Shown: piece after piece, positions 59,101-64,000 of the stretch
Numbering within the stretch: the first letter of the stretch is position 1
How the letters are laid out: each line of letters opens with the position of its first letter
From: Litsea cubeba
Lineage: Eukaryota; Streptophyta; Magnoliopsida; Laurales; Lauraceae
Length of the DNA stretch: 64,000 nucleotides
Direction of reading: 5' to 3'
Assembly: GCA_012931725.1 (NCBI GenBank)
Contig: CM022949.1
Location: forward strand, 29,713,235-29,777,234
Program-made: the position numbers and the translations under genes
The notes under the pieces: model-generated
The model's database searches: none
What the model saw: the letters and a program-made list of their open reading frames with translations, nothing else
What the model was told of the DNA's origin: nothing

Positions 59101-59462
59101 GATAACAGACGATATTTCCCATATAAAAAGTTGGACACGTTGATGAGTTGACTGGCCCATTAACAGCAGTAATGAGGACAAAAAGAAAGAAATGATTCTC
59201 TTTTCTAGCTTTTCAAAGGTGTAAACAGATGTGCTGACGCTACTCAAATTGGGGAAATATGTAAAATATAATTTCTAGAATGGAATACGCACGCACATGA
59301 GAAAGGGAGAGAGATATTCACCTTGAAAACCATGTAAGGTTCATTTATTTCAATATCGAAGTCTTCTGAACCATTAAGATTCTTGGAAAGAATGTCAATA
59401 GGCTTCATCCGCCCCTCACGCAATCTAATCTCTGACCTAATTTTGCTTTGATCAAAATGGAA
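42737..59462 (-). CDS. CTN: CACTIN (splicing factor Cactin), C-terminal two thirds; 5' end outside window
   Basis: Eight exons on minus: 59462-59322, 57961-57866, 49290-49006, 48137-47999, 47881-47766, 45107-44928, 44841-44575, 42856-42737. All junctions are GT-AG and the sum is 1344 nt, exactly 447 codons plus TAA. Landmarks: FHFDQSKIRSEIRLREGR, EPYMVFKGLTVKEMEELHDD, LDLDRATPTHVEFWEALMVV (Cactin mid domain), LHIYKAKACLKEIHTNLLRR, SFSPELLHGDEDE, and the C-terminal domain VYWWHDKYRPRKPKYFNRVH to GILHVYFNFKRYRYRR. Plant Cactins are about 650-700 aa, so about 220 N-terminal residues lie beyond 64000. Cactin is a conserved nuclear protein associated with the spliceosome; Arabidopsis CACTIN is needed for embryo development. 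Introns are loaded with transposons, but no exon is disrupted. Confidence 0.92.
43502..43597. repeat. GT/G-rich tract with a run of 36 G
   Basis: GTGGGTGGGTGGG-type repeats followed by 36 consecutive G (43562-43597) in the last Cactin intron. Many G-runs could form quadruplex structures; on the transcribed pre-mRNA the strand is C-rich. The exact length of such a run is unreliable in any sequencing data. Confidence 0.7.
43643..44350. repeat. Diverged direct duplication, about 200 bp x 2
   Basis: 43643-43850 and 44148-44350 share ACATATATTAT, CTACATGCCATTTAAA or CTACACGCCATTTAAA, AGTGCAC, TTGAAGAACAC or TTTAAAGAACAC, GATGCATGACAATCAAG, GGATTAGGAA and CCTTAGTTTT in order. Intronic, non-coding. 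Confidence 0.65.
44575..44841 (-). CDS. CTN: Cactin exon, 89 codons, start of the C-terminal domain
   Basis: Acceptor TTTCCATGCAG/GTATAC, donor GACATA/GTAAGT. Encodes VYWWHDKYRPRKPKYFNRVH through RFHAGPPYEDI, the most conserved part of Cactin. Confidence 0.93.
44928..45107 (-). CDS. CTN: Cactin exon, 60 codons
   Basis: Acceptor AAATTTGACAG/GAACGC, donor TCACAG/GTTTAC. Encodes ERKRVAVLEEQQRRLQEAMA...AEVNLESQ. Phase 0. Confidence 0.9.
45108..47765 (-). other. Cactin intron (2.7 kb) with poly-C tracts
   Basis: No gene. Contains a duplicated AAAGATCGAGCTCTGCAG block (about 46541 and 46734), very long C-runs at 46686-46717, 46868-46895 and 46912-46944, and CCAACCCGACCC-rich stretches at 46360-46410 and 47145-47190. 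Polyproline frames across the C-runs are artefacts of composition. Confidence 0.5.
46686..46954. repeat. Poly-C / poly-A low-complexity cluster
   Basis: 32 C followed by 19 A (46686-46736), then two further C-runs of 28 and 33 with short interruptions. Probably unstable; length may be an assembly approximation. Confidence 0.6.
47766..47881 (-). CDS. CTN: Cactin exon, acidic linker
   Basis: Donor GAGCTG/GTAATA is clear. For the start I chose CCTGAACCAG/TGATGG because it restores the frame from the previous exon and has a pyrimidine-rich tract. An AG 26 bases upstream (start 47907) would add CTPLSPEPV-like sequence but breaks the phase. Encodes (V)MEEPADELEEEPGSFSPELL...EDRAEL. Confidence 0.7.
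47999..48137 (-). CDS. CTN: Cactin exon, 46 codons plus 1 base
   Basis: Acceptor TTTTACTGCAG/GCTTGT, donor ATAGAAG/GTACTT. Encodes ACLKEIHTNLLRRH...EEETVVGIE, ending in phase 1. Confidence 0.85.
48600..48642. repeat. (CA)n and poly-A microsatellite in Cactin intron
   Basis: ACACAC repeats at 48603-48621 followed by a run of about 20 A. Intronic simple repeat. Confidence 0.7.
49006..49290 (-). CDS. CTN: Cactin exon, 95 codons
   Basis: Acceptor TTGTAACAG/GCCTTA, donor GCCAAG/GTATGA. Encodes ALMVVCEWEL...HIYKAK. Phase 0. The intron before it is 8.6 kb. Confidence 0.9.
49325..49395 (-). mobile_element. RTE/SINE-type 3' end remnant in Cactin intron
   Basis: CATCATCCTCATCAAAGCCT then TGTCCCAACTATGTTGGGG: the conserved plant RTE/Au-SINE 3' end in reverse. 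Compare the full 3' end at about 55330-55440. Only the terminal tens of bases are present. Confidence 0.55.
50108..50149. repeat. (GA)n microsatellite
   Basis: GA dinucleotide repeats with one interruption, in the long Cactin intron. Confidence 0.8.
50977..51330 (-). repeat. 3' LTR of the gag-only retrotransposon
   Basis: 354 bp, TG...CA. Contains CCTCAATCGGAGAACCCAAT and an ATATAAATAGG box. Differs from the other LTR at GATGCCG versus GATGTCG and by one extra A in an A-run. Confidence 0.92.
51328..52149 (-). CDS. Retrotransposon Gag-like protein, 273 aa
   Basis: Met start at 52149. The middle has the plant retrotransposon gag pattern: YGQRYYANKDYFEQYITLTQ, then GNLSVMEYADEFERLHYLC and NHFLKGLRPSILKKVE. 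I see no CCHC knuckle. The C-terminus reads FDPGGHFPNSRSSSFSSGGE. The last codons are the polypurine tract and the TGA stop is the first three bases of the 3' LTR, so the frame uses all available internal sequence. An intact frame fits a young element. The protein would make capsids, possibly packaging its own RNA. Confidence 0.8.
   Translation of the reverse strand: MALQLLEINSRLTEINKRATRMTYALRYGQRYYANKDYFEQYITLTQGNLSVMEYADEFERLHYLCELGDTLDFNHFLKGLRPSILKKVEKACNDMYDVFWEAIRVERMLKRFHLMEVAPQEEKSPHVTDCVEEPVPTDLQTELPVLDTDNSISTVGFEISSMRTNHPDVHTPSDEEPVIGIPRINSPIDFVFRDPQCQLRDDQRIVRDYDLLVHDLQVRHINTYFSHQKQLCMKLCQEVIDQPPNRTFVRLIFDPGGHFPNSRSSSFSSGGE
51331..51343 (-). other. Polypurine tract
   Basis: Minus strand AAGTGGGGGAGAA directly before the LTR; primes plus-strand DNA synthesis in LTR elements. 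It also encodes the last residues of gag. Confidence 0.8.
52150..53533 (-). other. Leader of the gag-only retrotransposon
   Basis: 1.4 kb between the primer-binding site and gag. A minus frame at 52756-53547 (263 codons, Pro/Ser/His/Asn-rich) is open from inside the primer-binding site, but it has no Met start context and no known domain. The plus strand is G-rich. It may be a packaging or leader region or an old captured sequence. Confidence 0.4.
53534..53546 (-). other. tRNA-Met primer-binding site
   Basis: Minus strand TGGTATCAGAGCC, the standard plant initiator-Met primer-binding sequence, 2 nt from the 5' LTR. Confidence 0.9.
53549..53901 (-). repeat. 5' LTR of the gag-only retrotransposon
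   Basis: 353 bp, nearly identical to 50977-51330; carries the promoter for the element. CTGTC follows as the right target duplication. Confidence 0.92.
54428..54465. repeat. Perfect 14-bp inverted repeat
   Basis: CACACCATTATCAG (54428-54441) and CTGATAATGGTGTG (54452-54465) with a 10-nt loop. Probably a small foldback remnant; no known regulator site. Confidence 0.6.
54844..55440 (+). mobile_element. 5'-truncated RTE-type LINE
   Basis: The frame from 54844 to the TAG at 55356 gives the C-terminal end of a plant non-LTR reverse transcriptase: HRIQAGWTKWRSASGVLCDR, then YKVAVRPALLYGSECWAIK, MRMLRWMCG, RWFGHVRRRP, GRGRPKRSW and WRRQIHIADPT. After the stop come ACCTAGTGGGAAAAGGCTTG and TTTGG repeats, the usual RTE 3' end, with a CATTATCACCACCACGATCA tail. 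The catalytic palm domain is missing, so it is dead. It lies antisense to Cactin. Confidence 0.88.
57124..57482. mobile_element. Small TIR element (MITE-like)
   Basis: Left CAAGGATTAAGATAGCGGTT and inverted right CATGGTTCAAAATAGCGGTC are similar. The interior repeats TAGCGG and CGCTA motifs (CATAGCGGTTGTAGC, CATAGCGGCGTTAC, TAAATAGCGTCGC). No coding capacity; superfamily not determined. Confidence 0.5.
57866..57961 (-). CDS. CTN: Cactin exon, 32 codons
   Basis: Acceptor ATGCATCAG/GGTCTG, donor TGGGAG/GTCTTA. Encodes GLTVKEMEEL...HVEFWE. Phase 0. Confidence 0.9.
59322..59462 (-). CDS. CTN: Cactin exon (first in window), 47 codons
   Basis: Acceptor CTCTCAACAG/TTCCAT, donor TTCAAG/GTGAAT. Encodes FHFDQSKIRS...EPYMVFK. 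Phase 0 at both ends. Confidence 0.9.
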
Positions 59463-59764
59463 CTGTTGAGAGGAACATTAGCAACAGGAATCCACAAATA
59501 CTAAATGGTTCTCAATAAAATTTAATAAAGTCTCAATACTCAATAGATCAAAAGCAGAGAACTTTGAAATTGTTAACAAACAAGAAAAAAATATACAAGA
59601 ATGCCAAGATATACAAAGTTCACAAAGGTTATATACCCTAAGATGAAGGAACAATGCTTGCCACCAGATCCAATCATACTCCATATTTTGTCCCCTCTGG
59701 GAGAGGAGGCGCCTCACCCTTAATTAAAATATTCCATTCTCTTTTTTACTAAAATCCTCAACGT

Positions 59765-60038
59765 TTAGGCCCCAATGCAACAGCCACATTTTTATTATAA
59801 CCAATCATGGATTTCAACAACACACACTTCCCTTTCAATGATAACAATTTACAAAGAACACACCCTCTTAGAGAGAAAGGGCTACCCAATTTCCTTAGCT
59901 TTTAGGCCCCAATGCAACAGCCACATTTTTATTATAGGCAAGCATGGGTTTCAACAACATGCACTTCCCCCTCAATGATAACAATTTACAAAGAACACGC
60001 CCTCTTAGAGAGAAAGGGGTACCCCAATTTCCTTCTAT
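59765..60038. repeat. Tandem duplication, 137 bp x 2
   Basis: The block with GGCCCCAATGCAACAGCCAC, AATGATAACAATTTACAAAG and CCCTCTTAGAGAGAAAGGG repeats after 137 bases with few changes. Confidence 0.85.
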
Positions 60039-60289
60039 GAGGGACTCAAAAGGAAACGGGAAGTAAAAATGAAAAGGGAAAAGGAGACAAGAAAGACCAA
60101 TAGTTCAGTAAGACACAACATTATACTAAATGATCCATTGACACCTTAGTCCTTATTAGACCAACACGTGAAGAAAATATTAGGGAGCACAAGATAATTA
60201 TTGTCAAATGGTCCCAAAGTTCATGGAAAAAACTTAAAAACCCAGTGGAATTAAGGAGACCCTCACAACATAATGCAGGAAATGCCCCT

Positions 60290-61170
60290 AGTGCAAACAT
60301 GCCGTGGTTAAGTTTTCACTCCAGATATCCTCTCATAAAATCAGAAACGACTTCCCTCCCCACAGGAAAGTCTAAGATTATCCCCATATTCTAGCATAAT
60401 TTTTTATTCATCTCCCAGCCAACCAAGTATGACTTTCCACACCCTCAACCTGACCTTACCAGACACACCTAAACCCCCTCAAATACATATTCCACCCTGA
60501 TTCTTCATTCCACCACAGGTCAAAACAAAATTCCTTGTTAAAGAGTGCCCTCTCTCTTGAAACCTCCAGCACCATCTTGCTATCCCAATTTTTTCCTTCC
60601 CATACATTACCACTCAAATATGTTCATTTCTCACATGAAGATTCCCCTTCTTCCATTTAATAAGATTAAATTTCTTATCTCCCATACCATCCCAAATGAA
60701 GTCCCTTTGAAGCAGACTTCACCCACATTTTTCTAAAAACTTTTCCAACTATAGGAGCCCAAATAGAAGGATTTCATGACTCAGCCCCATAATGAAGACC
60801 AATATACATACACGGAAAATATTACCTGGTGATGTCATGTAAAGTCGGCAAAACAGGAAGCCTCCTTTGATACCACATAATCCAATAAAACTTTTTCTCA
60901 ATCTTAACCTAAGTCCTAAAGAACTTCAAAGTCATGCAGAATGCCCAGAAGATTCTTTTAACTGGAACAATGAGGTGCCACAAAACATGACGGTACCATC
61001 TGCTAAACGTATACGGGATATTTCCACTCAATTCCTTCTACCTCCAGGTTTAAAAGTTGAACCAAACATGCTTCCATTGTCTCCAGCAATAATTAGCTCA
61101 AACCTTCCACTACAAATGGAAACAAGATTTACTACAGTGGATCAGGTTGCCTTTGATCCCTAGATCTATG
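60290..61170 (-). pseudogene. Decayed L1 reverse transcriptase
   Basis: Minus frames, broken by several stops and shifts, resemble the L1 palm region: ISRIRLADGTVMFCGTSLFQ lines up with the usual ISHLQFADDT-FC block, so the catalytic F-A-D-D has become L-A-D-G. Farther along, VSREGTLFNKEF resembles the later L1 block around W-R-F-x-x-E-x-x-x-L-W-R-K-V. Not functional. Confidence 0.5.
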
Positions 61171-62884
61171 CAAGTATTCCATTTCAACAACCTAGCAATG
61201 AACCAAATATATGAGATCCTGTATCCACATCCACCATTTATATCCAAAACCCATTTCGCTCAGAGACATGAGGAAAAACCACTTTACATGATCATAAGCC
61301 TTTTCCATCTAAATGTTATCTAGAGTCCATACACTCATTTGCAACCAGAATTCCACCTAAAATATGTATTCTATGAACATAGACACCTTGGGATGGAGAA
61401 AGATGCTTCCAACGACCTCCAACTTTCCCTTTCTACCAAAAAAAAAAAAAAACAAAAAACAAAAAACAAAAAAAGGACCTCCAAGAAACTATTTTGCAAG
61501 AATTTCAGAATAATCTTATACAAGCCTCCTCATCACTTTGACAAAACCTAAGCAATGCTTAAGCTTTTTTGTGCTTCAGATGAGCATTACATATGCTACT
61601 TCTAGCTCTTACCAAGCCTAGCTTTCTCAACAACTTTAGACACTCACATAATGAATCTAGTTTTATTGAACTCCAACATGCTTCACATAAAGAGGCCCCA
61701 GAGTCTTATCCTACTTCAATGAGAAAACTACGTCTTGATACTTCTCTTCAGAAGCCTTTTTTAATCGGTCAGCTAACTTAGAAGAGAAATTCTAGATCTT
61801 CAAATGTAGAATGACATTTTATTGTATTACATTATTATTATTTTGTCCCTTCACCCATTTGCCACCTTCTGAAAGGTTTGTACAACAACAACAACAACAA
61901 CAATAATAATAACAATAAACTTCAGTCACCTTCATACTTGAAATGAAAACAGTTCACCCTGTAACCTGAGACCTTTGCTCCTAGTAATCTCCTTTAACAT
62001 CCTAAAACACACCTTGACTTCTTAATGCTAATTCCATTTGTGGTAAAGGAGCTTTATCTTTCTTCCACTTCAATACTAACATATCGTTCATAATATATTC
62101 TTTTCTTTCCTTTCATGATTCCAAAGCCCTTCATTGCATTCTATCGATTTATTTTTAACATATGTCAACTTTATACTGAATCTTTAACCAGCACATCCTA
62201 CTTATTACACTTTATTTGACCAAGAAATAAAATAGTTCTGATTCAAGCCACATTTTCAGAATCTGAAACATGACAAAGTGGTACAATGAGTAAGCTCATG
62301 GAAAAGACAGGGAGGCTGACACTTCTGTTAAACAAAACTAATTCCCAAGAATCCAACACTAGAAAATGGCTGGGCTTACATTTAACTTCACTCTAGATTA
62401 CGGTCTGTTTGACTTGGTATACTAGCTTGAGTTGGGGGAATAATGAGATTCAAATCAGCAACAAATTTAAAGAAACTCCGCATACTCATGGTTTTGCTAC
62501 TACCGCCCATACTTTCATCTGAAGGAAGAATGATGTTAAAGCCAGACACCCATGAGACACTTCATCTATGTGCAATCATGTTAATTTATATCCACAGATG
62601 CTTTCTTCTTCAACAATTACTCAGCATATAAATGTTGGAACCGCACCAGTTGAAGGTACAGTTTGCGTCCGAAACAAACAAGAATTAGATCATTTAACAC
62701 AGGAAGTAGTCCATCTCTCTGATGACTAGGACAGTAGGAGTGTAGGACCAATCGCTTCCTACTAGCATAATTTCACACCGTCTTTCTCCGTGCAAGCATC
62801 CTTACCAAAAATCTTCTATTCATATGGAAAATCAATTTCAGGGTTGAGAACCACCATTCCTAACTTTATGCTATTGGAATCTTC

Positions 62885-62992
62885 GTCTAAAACACTTTCC
62901 TAACCCTAAGCTTCCTCTTTCTAGACAAAAGGCAAATTGTCTAAAACACTTCCCTAACCTAACCCTAAGCTTCCTCTTTCTAGACAAAAAGG
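62885..62992. repeat. Tandem duplication, 54 bp x 2
   Basis: GTCTAAAACACTT, CCTAACCCTAAGCTTCCTC and TTTCTAGACAAAA repeat after 54 bases. CCTAACCTAACCCTAA in the second copy is only superficially telomere-like. Confidence 0.8.
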
Positions 62993-63527
62993 AAATCCAC
63001 ATCATGTTAGTCATCGTTTCAGTTCGACTGCATGTTTTGACTCATAATATTCCCTTGGTTTTTAATAAAATTTACCTGCTGCCTATCAAATATATAAATA
63101 AATCTTGCTAGCCATCGGTACTGCAGTTCTACATTCCTATATGCTTGCCATTTTCCAATCAACTAATCAACATCATCTCTGCAGGAAAAGACCAGTCCCA
63201 CTGGTCTCAATTCCTCACAACTTCATAGGTTCCTCATTTTAAAAAAAAAAAGTAAAGGCATTTCATCATAAAAAATAAAAAAAAAATAGAGGCAGACAGG
63301 TTATTGGATTTCTTTCCAGTATAATTTTTCCTTTTTTTAGGATGGGCCTCCTGAAACTTCCATGGCTCATATCAACTACAAGGCATAGTGGACTTCACAT
63401 ATGTACATAAAAGCCCTCCCCTCTCCTTGGGCATGGGCTTTGCCAGTGTCAAGCCAGTGAAACCTCCTTGTGATGGTCATAAGACAACACTACCCCATCA
63501 ATCTCATCACGTGTAATCTTCTAAATG

Positions 63528-64000
63528 ACTTTTTTTAATGGTAACTTTTCATTAAAAGCAAGCAGTACAAGAGGACTATACTGACAAGCTTACAAAAGAG
63601 AAAAGCAAAACCGCGAACAAAAAACAAGGCAACACAAAAGACAACAGGAAACACAAAGAAACAACGTCGAACTAAGGCACTGCATTAGAGAGAGCCACTT
63701 CTTTCCAATTTCACATAATATGATCCAAAGAGTAGCCTTTGAAATGCCGATTCATGATTACCCAAGAAGCAACCGAGAACTTAATCTTTTCCAACAAGGA
63801 TGCAGCTCACAGACCTCCCCTCAAAACATCTTTCCTTCCACAATATCCAAATAACTACTAAAAAGGACAATCACCGCAACTCCTTCCCCTTGGGCGATCC
63901 TATTGGAAAAGAGTCAAAAGACCATGCTTGATGAAGCTCTAGGACCCACTTTGGAAAACCCAACTGCACCCAAACCAGTCAACCACCAATCTCCAAATCA
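63528..64000 (-). mobile_element. 3' end of an L1 LINE, continues past right edge
   Basis: On minus, the end of an L1 ORF2 is visible: VVIWILWKERCFEGRSVSC then IKFSVASWVIMNRHFKGYS, the plant L1 C-terminal pattern. It is followed by a 3' UTR rich in TTTGTGTTTCC and CTCTTTTGTAAGC and ending in an A-tail (T-run at about 63531 on plus). The 5' part is outside the window. Confidence 0.75.

Larger units (their letters stand above)
59463..64000 (-). other. 5'-most Cactin intron in the window (at least 4.5 kb)
   Basis: I searched the minus strand for the expected upstream Cactin sequence (Glu/Arg-rich N-terminal half) and did not find it, so the 5' exons lie beyond 64000. The intron holds two L1 fragments and tandem duplications listed separately, plus a CAA/AAT microsatellite at about 61885-61916. 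Confidence 0.6.

Noticed and set aside
62940..62972. CCCTAA-like motifs suggesting interstitial telomere repeat
   Set aside because: Plant telomere repeat is CCCTAAA in long arrays; here CCTAACCCTAA occurs only as part of a 54-bp tandem duplication.

Overview
The window is nuclear DNA from a flowering plant. It has introns of plant type, a plastid-targeted TPR protein (SLOW GREEN 1-like), a plant Cactin gene, a plant-type tRNA-Ser and typical plant transposons (FAR1-type Mutator-like elements, Helitrons, RTE and L1 LINEs, TRIM and LTR elements, MITEs). Long repeat-filled introns point to a large, repeat-rich genome. I cannot name the species.

Region 1 (about 0.1-18.0 kb) is a chain of terminal-inverted-repeat (TIR) transposons joined by (TA)n tracts: A (126-506), B (528-917), C (939-1321), D (1338-5225), E (5226-9042), F (9063-17453), G (17470-17849) and H (17872-18012). 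F looks like an intact, young, possibly autonomous Mutator-like element. Its TIRs are about 350 bp and nearly identical. It carries two converging genes: a GRF-zinc-finger/coiled-coil/membrane-anchor protein (+) and a spliced FAR1-domain MULE transposase (-). Between them lies a fragment resembling a host IST1 gene. The other elements look like non-autonomous or decayed relatives that used the same TA target.

Region 2 (18-31 kb) has no convincing host gene. It holds a Helitron-like element filled by a roughly 145-bp tandem repeat with a six-unit higher-order period, the 3' end of a second Helitron in the opposite orientation, several foldback elements and two elements with long TIRs (27.75-29.57 and 29.6-30.5 kb), the first with symmetric pairs of 16-bp palindromes.

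Region 3 (31-42.6 kb) holds the intronless SLOW GREEN 1-like gene (31657-32643, +), a TRIM retrotransposon, a TIR element carrying what looks like the first exon of an ATP-citrate lyase A gene, a Harbinger-like element with a TAA target duplication, and tRNA-Ser(AGA) (39976-40057, -).

Region 4 (42.7-64 kb) is the C-terminal two thirds of a CACTIN gene on the minus strand: eight exons over 16.7 kb, with the first exon(s) beyond the right edge. Its 8.6-kb intron contains a very young, 2.9-kb non-autonomous LTR retrotransposon (1 substitution and 1 indel between LTRs, 5-bp target duplication, gag only, gag stop codon formed by the LTR) and a 5'-truncated RTE LINE. The 5'-most intron contains two L1 remnants.

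How the genes work together: the two host proteins (Cactin in pre-mRNA splicing, SG1 in chloroplast development) are unrelated. The only system visible is the two-gene transposon F and the elements around it that share its target preference.
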